From Mesorhizobium sp. M4B.F.Ca.ET.058.02.1.1 (GTDB taxonomy: Bacteria; Pseudomonadota; Alphaproteobacteria; Rhizobiales; Rhizobiaceae): a stretch of 64,000 bases of DNA. The stretch covers positions 6,221,001 through 6,285,000 of the forward strand of contig NZ_CP034450.1 of the NCBI RefSeq assembly GCF_003952505.1, in the 5' to 3' direction. The notes under the pieces are model-generated. The model did not search any database, was not told where the DNA came from, and saw only the letters and a program-made list of their open reading frames with translations. Shown in pieces: positions 9,613 through 18,425 of this stretch. Within the stretch, counting starts at the first letter, position 1, and each line of letters opens with the position of its first letter. The translations under genes were made by a program, and so were the position numbers.

Positions 9613-10827
9613 ATGACCCAACACGCAGAAAACGCCCGAATTCTCATGTACAGCCACGACACGTTCGGGCTCGGCCACCTGCAGCGCTGCCGCACTATCG
9701 CGCATTCGCTTGTCGAGAATTTCCACGGACTTCAGGTGCTTATCATTTCGGGTGCAACGATCGCTGGCGCATTCGACTACCGCGCCCGTGTCGACTTCGT
9801 GAAGATCCCCAGCGTCATCAAGTTGCGCAATGGCGAATACACCTCGCTGGAAAAGGATATCGATCTGCATGAGACGCTAAGGATGCGCCAGTCGATTATC
9901 CGCCACACGGCCGAGACATTCCGGCCGGATATCTTCATCGTCGACAAGGAACCGCTCGGCCTGCGTGGAGAGATTGAGGACACGCTGTCCTACCTCAAGA
10001 CGCGGGGCACCACGCTCGTTCTCGGCCTGCGCGAGGTGATGGATGCGCCGCATCTGCTCGAAGCGGAGTGGGCACGCAACGATGTGATGCGCAAGATAGG
10101 CCTATTCTACGACAAGGTCTGGGCCTATGGTCCGCCGGATTTCTACGATCCGTTGACGGGCTTGGATGTGCCGCCGGCAGTCAGGGCAAAGATGAGGTTC
10201 GTCGGTTTCCTGCAACGGAGCCTGCCGCGGAATGAGTTGCCCGGCCACAGGCCCGAGGGCGACTATATCCTCGTTACCACCGGTGGCGGCGGTGACGGCG
10301 CCGAACTGATCCACGACGTCATCGATGCCTATCAGCAGGATCCACGATTGCAGCACAGGGCGCTGATCGTGCTTGGGCCTTACATGCCAGCGCGCAAGCG
10401 CAACAAGCTGCTCAGGAAGGGGGCCAAGATCCCCTACATCAAGATCATCGAGTTCGACAACCGCATGGAAGACCTGATTGCCGGCGCCAAGGCGGTCGTG
10501 GCAATGGGCGGCTACAACACCTATTGCGAGATATTGTCTTTCGACAAGCCGGCGCTGATCGTGCCGCGCGTCGAGCCTCGGGAGGAACAACTGATCCGCG
10601 CTCGGCGCGCAGCCGAACTCGGCCTCATCGAGATGCTTTTGCCGGAAGAAGCCAAGGATTCCCAGCGGTTTGCCGATGCACTGGTGATGCTGCCAGACCG
10701 GCCCCGCCCATCACAGAGCAATCCGCATCTGACGCTGGAAGGGCTGCCTCATATCTCCGAAATCGTTGCGGAACTGCTCGACCGGCGGGCCGGCCATCAC
10801 CTTTCGGTCATCGAAGGACTGAACTGA
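9613..10827 (+). CDS. GT-B fold glycosyltransferase, MurG/GT28-like
   Basis: A cytosolic glycosyltransferase of 404 residues, first of three overlapping transferase genes. The N-terminal Rossmann-like domain begins ILMYSHDTFGLGHLQRCRTIA, the GHL-x-R pattern of MurG-like enzymes. The C-terminal domain has VTTGGGGDGAELI and VAMGGYNTYCEIL, which form the nucleotide-sugar pocket in this fold. The frame extends upstream to 9466, but the ATG at 9613 places the fold at the N-terminus and fits the homologous third gene (12070-13221). The next gene begins 1 nt after its stop. The acceptor is unknown; the neighbours suggest a polysaccharide or a modified lipid. Confidence 0.85.
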   Translation: MTQHAENARILMYSHDTFGLGHLQRCRTIAHSLVENFHGLQVLIISGATIAGAFDYRARVDFVKIPSVIKLRNGEYTSLEKDIDLHETLRMRQSIIRHTAETFRPDIFIVDKEPLGLRGEIEDTLSYLKTRGTTLVLGLREVMDAPHLLEAEWARNDVMRKIGLFYDKVWAYGPPDFYDPLTGLDVPPAVRAKMRFVGFLQRSLPRNELPGHRPEGDYILVTTGGGGDGAELIHDVIDAYQQDPRLQHRALIVLGPYMPARKRNKLLRKGAKIPYIKIIEFDNRMEDLIAGAKAVVAMGGYNTYCEILSFDKPALIVPRVEPREEQLIRARRAAELGLIEMLLPEEAKDSQRFADALVMLPDRPRPSQSNPHLTLEGLPHISEIVAELLDRRAGHHLSVIEGLN

Positions 10828-10828
10828 G

Positions 10829-12073
10829 TTGCAACGTCGCAAGATCGTCGTGGTTCTGAAGGGCTATCCGCGGCTGTCGGAAACCTTCATCGCGCAGGAA
10901 CTGCTTGGTCTCGAGCGTGCGGGATTCGACCTAGTGATCGTCGCGCTCAGGCGGCCGACCGATGCAAAACGCCACCCCGTGCATGATGAGATCAAAGCGC
11001 CCGTCCATTATTTGCCAGAATATCTGCATGACGAGCCGCTGCGCGTCGTTCGCGCGCTGATTGCTTGTCTGCCGCGGCCGGGCTTCTGGCGCGCACTTAG
11101 ATCGCTGGCTAGCGATATCCCCCGCGACTTTACGCGCAATCGCGTGCGCCGCTTCGGGCAGGCACTCGTGCTGGCGGCCGAATGGCCGCAAGACGCGGGA
11201 TGGTTGCATGCACATTTCGTGCACACGCCGGCGTCGGTGACGCGCTATGCCAGCCTGCTTCGTGGCCTGCCCTGGAGTTGCTCGGCCCATGCCAAGGACA
11301 TCTGGACTTCGGCGGACTGGGATCTGGCCGGCAAGCTTTCCTCGGCGCGTTGGACGGTAACCTGCACGAAAACCGGCTTCGACCGCCTGAAGGAGCTCGC
11401 CAACGGCAACTCGTCCGTGCATCTGAGCTATCATGGGCTCGACCTTGATCGCTTCGGCAGCTTTGGCGAGGCGCGAAAACAGCATGACGGCTCAGCGCCG
11501 GGCGAACCGGTTGTCGTTCTGAGTGTCGGGCGCGCAGTCGAAAAGAAAGGTTACGATACCTTGCTGGAGGCCCTTGCCCTTCTGCCCGCGGATTTGGCGT
11601 GGCGTTTCGAGCATATCGGCGGCGGCGAGGAACTGGAACGGCTCAAGGCGCTGGCGCGAAAGCTCGGCCTGGAGGGTCGCGTCTCCTGGAAAGGCGCGCT
11701 TGCGCAGAAGGAGGTGCTGGAACACTACCGAAGCGCCGACATTTTCGCCCTGGCCTGCAGGATTACTGCAAATGGTGACCGGGACGGTCTGCCGAATGTT
11801 CTGGTGGAGGCGGCCAGCCAGCGGCTTGCCTGCGTGTCGACCGATATTTCCGGCGTGCCGGAGCTTATATCGCCGGACGAAACCGGTCTGCTGGTGCCGA
11901 CGGAACACCCTATTGCCTTGGCACAGGCGCTGGAGCGTCTGATTCGTGATCCCTTGCTGCGCGCCCGCCTCGGCGAGGCCGCTGAGGGGCGCGTGCGAAG
12001 CAATTTCGATCATATGGCAAGCATCGGACAGCTCAAGCAACTGTTCCAGCAGGAGTGGCAGGCTGCCGAATGA
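10829..12073 (+). CDS. Glycosyltransferase family 4-like protein
   Basis: A GT-B glycosyltransferase of 414 residues, starting at a TTG 1 nt after the previous stop. It opens with IVVVLKGYPRLSETFIAQELL, typical of the exopolysaccharide GT4 enzymes that begin with YPxLSETFI. The C-terminal half has VVLSVGRAVEKKGYDTLLEA (donor-binding Lys), then DGLPNVLVEAASQRLACVST in the place of the ExxxxxxxE motif; the first Glu is replaced (DGLPNVLVEA), as in many family members. It ends in an ATGA overlap with the next transferase gene. It probably adds one sugar to the same glycan as its neighbours. Confidence 0.88.
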   Translation: MQRRKIVVVLKGYPRLSETFIAQELLGLERAGFDLVIVALRRPTDAKRHPVHDEIKAPVHYLPEYLHDEPLRVVRALIACLPRPGFWRALRSLASDIPRDFTRNRVRRFGQALVLAAEWPQDAGWLHAHFVHTPASVTRYASLLRGLPWSCSAHAKDIWTSADWDLAGKLSSARWTVTCTKTGFDRLKELANGNSSVHLSYHGLDLDRFGSFGEARKQHDGSAPGEPVVVLSVGRAVEKKGYDTLLEALALLPADLAWRFEHIGGGEELERLKALARKLGLEGRVSWKGALAQKEVLEHYRSADIFALACRITANGDRDGLPNVLVEAASQRLACVSTDISGVPELISPDETGLLVPTEHPIALAQALERLIRDPLLRARLGEAAEGRVRSNFDHMASIGQLKQLFQQEWQAAE

Positions 12074-13221
12074 AGCGGCTGCGCGCCTTCTTCTATGTCC
12101 AGCACCTGCTCGGCATCGGCCATCTCGCGCGCGCCAGCCGCATCGCGGCGGCTTTGGCCGATGACGGGTTTGACGTAACCGTCGTGACCGGCGGAGCGCC
12201 GATCGCGGGGTTTCCGGGACCGGGGGTAAAATCTGTGCCCCTGCCAACTGTCACCTCCGGTGATGAAGGATTTTCAGGGTTGGTCGACCTGCAGGGCAAA
12301 CCCATCGACGATGATTTCAAGAAGTGGCGCTCAGAGATGCTGCTGCAGGCATTCCGGGATTGCAGGCCTGATATCGTCATTATCGAGGCGTTTCCATTTG
12401 GACGCCGGCAGATGCGTTTCGAACTCTTGCCGCTGATCGAGGCCATCGAAGCGACGTCGCCCAGACCGCTGCTGGCGACGTCCGTCCGCGATATCCTTCA
12501 GGAGCGCGTCAAGCCGGGCCGAAACGAGGAAACGGTCGATCTCATCAACAGGCATTTCGACCTTGTCATGATCCACGGCGACCCGGCTTTCGCAACCATC
12601 GACAGGACATTTCCACTGGCTGGGGCGATCACAGCCGAGGTCACCTACACGGGGCTCGTTGCCGCGCCGCCACCGCCCGCGGCCTCCGAGCGCTTCGACG
12701 TTCTGGTGTCGGTTGGCGGCGGCGCTGCCGGAAAACACCTGGTCAGCTCCGCCATCGCCGCCGCTAGGAATGCCAACAACGCTTGGAAATGGTGTTTGAT
12801 CACCGGCCCAAACCTACCGAAAGACGAATTTGACGCGATCGCGCGCGATGCCACGCCGGGTCTGTCCATCTTCCGGTTCCGCGAGGATTTCGCCAGCCTG
12901 CTAACCGGCGCCCGCCTGTCAGTTTCGCAGGCGGGTTACAACACGGTCTGCGATGTCCTGCGCGCGGGTTGTCGCTCCCTGCTCGTTCCATTTGCAGCTG
13001 GCGCGGAAACCGAACAAACGGTTCGCGCCCTGATGCTCGAAGAACTCGGTCTTGCAACGGTGCTGATGGAAAAGGACCTGTCGCCTGAAGGTCTGGCGCA
13101 AGCGATCGAACAGGCGCTTGTGGGACCGACGCCACCCGGGCATCGTCTCGATCTGGAAGGGGCGCGTCACTCGGCGCAAATCCTGCGCGAGCGGTATCGA
13201 ACCTGGTCCGTAAGATCCTAA
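12070..13221 (+). CDS. GT-B fold glycosyltransferase, MurG/GT28-like (second copy)
   Basis: A 383-residue GT-B transferase that resembles the gene at 9613-10827. It opens FFYVQHLLGIGHLARASRIAA and carries VSVGGGAAGKHLV and VSQAGYNTVCDVLRAG near the C-terminus. The start is the ATG at 12070 inside an ATGA overlap with the GT4 gene; a frame opening 15 nt earlier is less likely. It shares few identical positions with the first copy, so the pair is old or the acceptors differ. It is the last gene of the three-gene unit and faces the methyltransferase-like gene 37 nt away. Confidence 0.85.
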   Translation: MKRLRAFFYVQHLLGIGHLARASRIAAALADDGFDVTVVTGGAPIAGFPGPGVKSVPLPTVTSGDEGFSGLVDLQGKPIDDDFKKWRSEMLLQAFRDCRPDIVIIEAFPFGRRQMRFELLPLIEAIEATSPRPLLATSVRDILQERVKPGRNEETVDLINRHFDLVMIHGDPAFATIDRTFPLAGAITAEVTYTGLVAAPPPPAASERFDVLVSVGGGAAGKHLVSSAIAAARNANNAWKWCLITGPNLPKDEFDAIARDATPGLSIFRFREDFASLLTGARLSVSQAGYNTVCDVLRAGCRSLLVPFAAGAETEQTVRALMLEELGLATVLMEKDLSPEGLAQAIEQALVGPTPPGHRLDLEGARHSAQILRERYRTWSVRS

Positions 13222-13258
13222 CGCGGGTCGCGCCTGGATCAGATTCGCGCAACGCGCT

Positions 13259-13933
13259 TCAAACAGTTCCAATCAGCATGAAGCGCGTATAGTTCTTTGT
13301 CGGCAACTCGCCGGAAAACCTGATCTCCCGCAGCGCCGCCATGGCTTCGAAGGCTGCCAGTGAAGCCACGCAGTTGATGTGCGTCGGCTCGCTGAAATAG
13401 TCGTTCGATTGCAGAAGCACAGTCGTGCCCCGCGGAAGCAGAGCAAGCCAGGCGCTGAGATCGGCTATGTGTTCGCAGCTTGTATTGACAACCAGGTCAG
13501 GTTGCCCGGCCGCATAGTCGAGTGCGTACATATCGTCCGTCAGCGCCCGGAACCGATCGCCGGCTTCCCGGTTGAGGGTCCGGGCGACCGGCGCGACTTC
13601 GGGATCGATGTCGATGCTATCGACCGCCGCGATGTCGAAGCGGGCATCGTTGAAAAGCATTGCCGGCAATACGCCGTACCATCCGCCCAGCACCCATATG
13701 CGCCCGAACCGGCCGCTGCAACTTTCGAACAGCCTGTCGAGCGCCCACATCTTGCAGGCGACCTGCTTGTGGTTGAAGGCATTGGCGATGTCGGCCTGCG
13801 GATGCTTGGCTATGACGCGCGCCAGCCCTGCAACGAGAGGGTGCTTGACATAGGCGGCAATTCCCCGCGTGAGGTCCAGGGCCTGTTCGTGCCCGTCCGT
13901 GCCGGCATTGCGTGGTTGCGTGATATCCATCAT
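13259..13933 (-). CDS. Class I SAM-dependent methyltransferase-like protein
   Basis: A protein of about 224 residues with a methyltransferase-like Rossmann region: RIWVLGGWYGVLPAML in the position of motif I, AAVDSIDIDPEVAPVARTL with an acidic end of beta-2, and PDLVVNTSCEHIADL as motif IV. The glycine loop differs from the usual GxGxG, so catalysis is not certain. The frame opens at 13966, but the ATG pair at 13933/13930 (MMDITQPRN) looks more natural. It is transcribed towards the glycosyltransferase operon and divergently from the ABC exporter-like gene at 14084. It may modify the glycan or its precursor; no specific substrate can be named. Confidence 0.65.
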   Translation of the reverse strand: MMDITQPRNAGTDGHEQALDLTRGIAAYVKHPLVAGLARVIAKHPQADIANAFNHKQVACKMWALDRLFESCSGRFGRIWVLGGWYGVLPAMLFNDARFDIAAVDSIDIDPEVAPVARTLNREAGDRFRALTDDMYALDYAAGQPDLVVNTSCEHIADLSAWLALLPRGTTVLLQSNDYFSEPTHINCVASLAAFEAMAALREIRFSGELPTKNYTRFMLIGTV

Positions 13934-14083
13934 ATTCGCCTTGTATGTTGGGATTTCGGGCGACACAACGCAATCTTGCCTCCGCCTCGCAGGCTTTGAA
14001 CGTGTCGCCAGCGCTGATTGCCGATGCGCCGTTCACCAGCAGATGCTTTTACTTTGCTTTAGACCGAAGGTTCACAGTCGCAT

Positions 14084-16798
14084 ATGGAACCCAGCCTAGC
14101 CCGCTATATCTGGAGGCACACCAAGAAGCAGCAGATATGGATATTGCTGATCGTTCTGCTGTCGATGATCCCGTATTTCATGTCCTTCGACCTGCCGAAG
14201 CTGATCGTCAACGGCCCGATCCAGGGCAAAGGTTTCGAGCAACCGGGAGCCACCCAGCCATTCATGAGACTGCACTATGACCTGCCGTTCATTGGCGAGG
14301 TCCAGTTGTTCTCCGGCTTTCAGCTCGACCGCACGGCAACGCTGCTTGCCCTCAGCGTCGTGTTCCTGTTGCTGGTCGTCATCAACGGCTTGTTCAAACT
14401 CTACATCAACACCTACAAGGGCCGCCTCGGCGAACGCATGCTGCGGCGTATCCGCTTCGATCTGGTCGATCGAGTGCTGCGGTTTCCGCCGTTTTACTTC
14501 AAACGGGTGAAATCCGCCGAAGTGGCGACCATGGTGAAGGACGAGGTGGAGCCGCTGGGCGGCTTCATCGGCGACGCCTTCCTGCAGCCGGTGCTGCTCG
14601 GCGGCCAGGCGCTGACGGCCATGCTGTTCATCATGGTCCAGAATTTCTGGCTCGGAATGATAGCGGTCGTGATCGTGGTGATCCAGATCGTGCTGATCCC
14701 GCGAATGCGGCGGCGGCTGATCGTGCTCGGTCGCGAACGGCAGCTGACGGCGCGCGCGCTTTCGGGCCGGGTTGGCGAAATCGTCGACGGCATCGGCGCG
14801 GTTCACGTCCACGACACGTCAAACTACGAGCGCGCCGACATAGCTGCCCGGCTCGGGCTCATCTTCAAGATCCGCTTCGATCTTTACCAGTGGAAATTCA
14901 TGGTAAAGTTCCTCAACAATTTTCTCGCGCAGCTGACGCCCTTCCTGTTCTACATGATCGGCGGGTATCTGGTCATCGAGGGGCGGCTGGACGTCGGCCA
15001 GCTCGTGGCCGTGATCGGCGCCTACAAGGACCTGCCCGGACCGATGAAGGAACTGATCGACTGGGATCAGGCGCGGCAGGATGTCCAGGTCAAATATCAG
15101 CAGGTGGTCGAACAGTTCACCGTCGACGGTGTCATTGCGCCGACAATCGGGGCATTGACGATCGAAGCCCCCGGTCCGATGACCGACCCGCTGTCGGCGA
15201 TCGGTCTGTCGATAGCGGACGATGGCGGTGCATTGCTCCTCGACCGTATCTCCGTCCAGGTCAAGCCGGGTGAAACGGTGGCGCTGGTCAGTACCGCAAC
15301 AGGTGGAGCGGAGGCGCTTGCAGAAGCCTTCGCGCGCCTGAACCGGCCGAAAGGCGGCAAGGTCGCTTCGGGCGCCCACGACCTGCTTGAACTCCCCGAA
15401 GCAGTGACCGGCCGGCGCATGTCCTATGCCTCGTCGGATGTTTTCCTGTTCCAGGCAAGCCTCCGCGACAACCTGCTCTACGGGTTGAAGCATGCGCCGC
15501 TGACATCGGTGACTTATGACGGTGCTGCGGCAGACCAGCGCCGCTGGAACATCCACGAGGCGCGCCGGTCGGGCAATCCGGATCATGATATCCAAAGCGA
15601 CTGGATCGACTACGCTTCCGCCGGCGCTACCGGCCCGCACGACCTCTTTGAAGCCGTGCGCCGGGTGCTCGACGCGGTTGTTCTGTCGCGCGACATTCTG
15701 GATCTTGGCTTGCGCTCTTCGGCCGACCTGACGCGTCACACGGAGCTTGCCAGGCGAATCGTCGAACTGCGTGCGGCGCTGCGAACGCGGCTGGAACACG
15801 AAGGGCTGAGCGGACTGGTGGTTCCGTTCGAACCCGGCGCCTACAACAAGGAAGCAACGATCGGCCAAAACCTGCTCTTCGGCGCTGCCGCCGGCCCCGA
15901 ACTGGCCGACAGGGCTCTGGCGGCCAATCCCTATTTTGCTTCTGTGCTCAGGCAAGCCGGCCTCGACCGCACGCTCTACGAAATGGGCATGGAGATCGCG
16001 GACCAGGCGATCGAGCTGTTTGCCGACCTGCCGCCCGATCACCAGTTCTTCCAGCAGCTCGCCTTCATGAGCGCCGAGGAGATACCCGCTTACGAAACCT
16101 TGCTGCAACGGCTCAAGAACCGTGCCTACGAGGCGGTTTCAGAGAACGATCGCGCCATGATCGTCACCTTGAGCTTTGCCTATATCGAGCCCCGGCACCG
16201 CTTCGGCCTGCTGAGCGACGAACTGATGAGCAAGATCGTCGCTGCTCGCAACGGGTTCTATGAAAACCTGCCGCCCGAGCTGCAAAACGCGGTCGAACGG
16301 TATGATCCTGCCAAATACATTGCCGCGGCTACTGTCATGGACAATGTCCTGTTCGGGCGCGTGGGCAACAACCATCCCGACGCACCGGACCGCATACGCT
16401 CCATCGTCTATGCCATTCTTGACGAGCTGGGGCTTTATGCCGAAGTTCTGGATGTCGGTCTGGACTTCAACGTCGGCTCCGGCGGCAGGCGGCTGACCGG
16501 TGGACAGCGACAGAAGCTCGATGTTGCCCGCGCCCTGCTCAAGCGTCCCGATTTTCTCATTCTCAACCGGCCGCTGTCGGCGCTCGACCAGCGCATGCAG
16601 GATAAGGTGCTGCAAAACGTGCTCGAGGAGGCCAGACGCGACGGCCATTCGCCGGCAATTGTGTGGGTCGTGACGAATCCGGCAATGGGGATGATGTTCG
16701 ATCGCGTTGTCGTCTTCGACTCGGGCCAATTGGTGGAAGACGGAACACACGAGACACTTTTGGCAGAGAGCGGTATCTTTAAGGAATTGCTATCATAG
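14084..16798 (+). CDS. ABC exporter-like protein with interrupted, degenerate nucleotide-binding domain
   Basis: A 904-residue protein. Residues ~20-330 look like an ABC exporter membrane domain, including VDRVLRFPPFYFKRVKSAEV. A nucleotide-binding domain begins near 375 (LLLDRISVQVKPGETVALVS), but the Walker A site reads STATGGAEAL and lacks the P-loop Lys. After ASLRDNLLYG (~459) a ~290-residue insertion follows that contains two further copies of that motif, ATIGQNLLFG (~591) and ATVMDNVLFG (~749). The signature LTGGQRQKLDVARAL then appears, and Walker B ends LILNRPLSALD, where NR replaces the usual Asp-Glu. ATP hydrolysis at this site therefore looks lost. The cyclic-nucleotide-binding gene follows on the same strand. 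Export of the product of the nearby glycosyltransferases is an inference. Confidence 0.75.
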   Translation: MEPSLARYIWRHTKKQQIWILLIVLLSMIPYFMSFDLPKLIVNGPIQGKGFEQPGATQPFMRLHYDLPFIGEVQLFSGFQLDRTATLLALSVVFLLLVVINGLFKLYINTYKGRLGERMLRRIRFDLVDRVLRFPPFYFKRVKSAEVATMVKDEVEPLGGFIGDAFLQPVLLGGQALTAMLFIMVQNFWLGMIAVVIVVIQIVLIPRMRRRLIVLGRERQLTARALSGRVGEIVDGIGAVHVHDTSNYERADIAARLGLIFKIRFDLYQWKFMVKFLNNFLAQLTPFLFYMIGGYLVIEGRLDVGQLVAVIGAYKDLPGPMKELIDWDQARQDVQVKYQQVVEQFTVDGVIAPTIGALTIEAPGPMTDPLSAIGLSIADDGGALLLDRISVQVKPGETVALVSTATGGAEALAEAFARLNRPKGGKVASGAHDLLELPEAVTGRRMSYASSDVFLFQASLRDNLLYGLKHAPLTSVTYDGAAADQRRWNIHEARRSGNPDHDIQSDWIDYASAGATGPHDLFEAVRRVLDAVVLSRDILDLGLRSSADLTRHTELARRIVELRAALRTRLEHEGLSGLVVPFEPGAYNKEATIGQNLLFGAAAGPELADRALAANPYFASVLRQAGLDRTLYEMGMEIADQAIELFADLPPDHQFFQQLAFMSAEEIPAYETLLQRLKNRAYEAVSENDRAMIVTLSFAYIEPRHRFGLLSDELMSKIVAARNGFYENLPPELQNAVERYDPAKYIAAATVMDNVLFGRVGNNHPDAPDRIRSIVYAILDELGLYAEVLDVGLDFNVGSGGRRLTGGQRQKLDVARALLKRPDFLILNRPLSALDQRMQDKVLQNVLEEARRDGHSPAIVWVVTNPAMGMMFDRVVVFDSGQLVEDGTHETLLAESGIFKELLS

Positions 16799-16811
16799 AG
16801 CATTGGACATT

Positions 16812-16936
16812 CAGATGGGATCATTCTGGCGGTGGGAGCTTGTGGCAAGATCAAGGGATTCGGGTTTCCGGCTGATCGGCCCGCCACCTTTCGCGTGGTT
16901 CGTCTCGCCGTCCGGAAACAGAATTGATCCCATCGG
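16812..16936. repeat. Palindromic intergenic element
   Basis: The gap between the ABC-like gene and the cyclic-nucleotide-binding gene contains nested inverted repeats. The outer arms are CAGATGGGATCATTCTG (16812-16828) and CAGAATTGATCCCATCGG (16919-16936); the inner arms are GTTTCCGG (16864-16871) and CCGGAAAC (16912-16919). It could form one long hairpin in RNA or DNA. It may be a dispersed repeat or a transcription attenuator between the two genes. Confidence 0.55.
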
Positions 16937-16985
16937 GGTGTCGGTTGTTCTAGTCTCGCAGACGTGAATGGGAAGGTTCGCGACA

Positions 16986-17435
16986 ATGCTGCTCAAGGAT
17001 GAGGTTGGAATGCTGCAACGCGTTCCCTTGTTCTCTGGCATAGAGCCGACAAAGCTCAAGCTGCTTGCGTTCACATCCGATCGCGTGAGCTACAGCGCCG
17101 GGCAGATCCTTTTCCGGCAGGGCGATGAGGGCGACGCCGCCTATGTCATCCTTTCAGGCAGGGCGGATATTCTGGTCGATTCCGACAACGGACCGATAAA
17201 AGTTGCCGAACTGCTGCCAAATTCGATCGTTGGCGAGATCGCCATATTGTGCAACAGCTCCCGCACGGCCACCGTCAGAGCTGCCAGTCCGGTGGAAGCC
17301 TTGAGAATTCGCAAGGATCATTTCCTGAGGCTTATGAAGGAGTTCCCGGAAATGACCATCGAGATGGTTCGGGTTCTTGCCGATCGCCTGAGCCATACGA
17401 CCGCGGATCTGATCGATGCACGAAGCGCCAAATAA
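16986..17435 (+). CDS. Cyclic nucleotide-binding domain protein
   Basis: A 149-residue protein that is almost entirely one CRP-type cyclic-nucleotide-binding domain, with no DNA-binding or enzymatic part. The fold starts at LQRVPLFSGIEPTKLKLLA, continues through FRQGDEGDAAYVILSGRADI, and has the phosphate-binding cassette GEIAILCNSSRTATVRA with its conserved Glu and Arg. It should bind cAMP or cGMP. The ATG at 16986 is preferred over 16968 because GGAAGG lies 9 nt upstream. It stands after the ABC exporter-like gene and before the metallo-hydrolase, so it may act as a small receptor subunit for one of them. This is inference from position. Confidence 0.88.
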   Translation: MLLKDEVGMLQRVPLFSGIEPTKLKLLAFTSDRVSYSAGQILFRQGDEGDAAYVILSGRADILVDSDNGPIKVAELLPNSIVGEIAILCNSSRTATVRAASPVEALRIRKDHFLRLMKEFPEMTIEMVRVLADRLSHTTADLIDARSAK

Positions 17436-17569
17436 CGAATGATTTGCGCTCGATCCTTCGCCGTGATGGCACTGGCCCTCTCACGGACAAGGTCACCAGG
17501 AGGAAGACCTGTCTCGCCTAGCAGCAGTTGTTTGGCTACGATGGCCGAGGGGGACTACGAAGGGCTTGC

Positions 17570-18424
17570 ATGGACGACGACGTTTTCCTGGTCAGGTTTT
17601 GGGGCGTGCGCGGCAGCATTTCGGTATCGGGGCCAGAATTCTCTCGCTATGGCGGCAACACAAACTGCATTGAGATGCGATGCGGTAAGCATACGCTTCT
17701 GTTCGACGCGGGCTCTGGCTTGCGGCCTGCCGGCTGGGCGCTTCGGGCGTCGGGCGTGACCGATACCGACCTGTTTTTCACCCATTGCCATTACGATCAC
17801 ATCATCGGGCTGCCGGCTTTTAAGCCGATCTATGACCGGAGCGTCAAAATCAGGCTCTGGTCCGGGCATCTTGCAGGACGCATGACGACGCGGCAGATGG
17901 TAGATGAGTTCATGCGGCCGCCTTGGTTTCCGGTGAGACTGGACGTCTGCAAGGCAAGCCTCGACTACCGCGATTTCGTATCCGGAGACGTGCTTCGGCC
18001 GCGCCAAGGGGTGGTGATCCGAACCGGCAGTCTCACCCATCCCGGTGGCTGCATCGGCTACCGGGTCGAATGGGGTGGCCGCGTCGTTGCGGTGATCACA
18101 GACACTGAGCACGAGCCGGGCAAACTCGATCAGGCGGTGCTCGGCCTGATCGAAGATGCCGACCTCGTCATTTACGATTGCACCTACACCGAGGAGGAAA
18201 TGGAGCGCTATCGCGGCAACGGGCACTCGACATGGCAACAGGGCGTCAAGCTCTGTGAGGCCGCCGGCGCGCGGGGGCTTGCGCTGTTTCACCACGATCC
18301 GTCGCGCACCGACGATGAGTTGGACGAGATGGAGAAATTGGCCAAAGACAGGTTTGCCGGCGCGTTTGCCGCCCGGGATGGCCAGAGGCTCAAATTTCCA
18401 GTCTCATTGCGGAAAAAGCGCTGA
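17570..18424 (+). CDS. MBL-fold metallo-hydrolase (PhnP/COG1235-like)
   Basis: A 284-residue metallo-beta-lactamase-fold hydrolase. It begins VRFWGVRGSISVSG and has YGGNTNCIEM, the metal motif THCHYDHI, a later His in SLTHPGGCIGYR, the Asp in VITDTEH, and a final His in LALFHHDPSRTDDEL. Related enzymes cut cyclic phosphodiesters (PhnP) or RNA. The ATG at 17570 has AAGGG 6 nt upstream; the frame opens earlier at 17528. It lies 134 nt after the cyclic-nucleotide-binding gene, so breakdown of a cyclic nucleotide is a reasonable guess, but the sequence does not prove the substrate. Confidence 0.82.
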   Translation: MDDDVFLVRFWGVRGSISVSGPEFSRYGGNTNCIEMRCGKHTLLFDAGSGLRPAGWALRASGVTDTDLFFTHCHYDHIIGLPAFKPIYDRSVKIRLWSGHLAGRMTTRQMVDEFMRPPWFPVRLDVCKASLDYRDFVSGDVLRPRQGVVIRTGSLTHPGGCIGYRVEWGGRVVAVITDTEHEPGKLDQAVLGLIEDADLVIYDCTYTEEEMERYRGNGHSTWQQGVKLCEAAGARGLALFHHDPSRTDDELDEMEKLAKDRFAGAFAARDGQRLKFPVSLRKKR

Positions 18425-18425
18425 A

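Noticed and set aside
14819..16108. Minus-strand frame of 429 codons opposite the ABC exporter-like gene
   Set aside because: No recognisable domain, no ribosome site; the plus strand has the signature and membrane domain.
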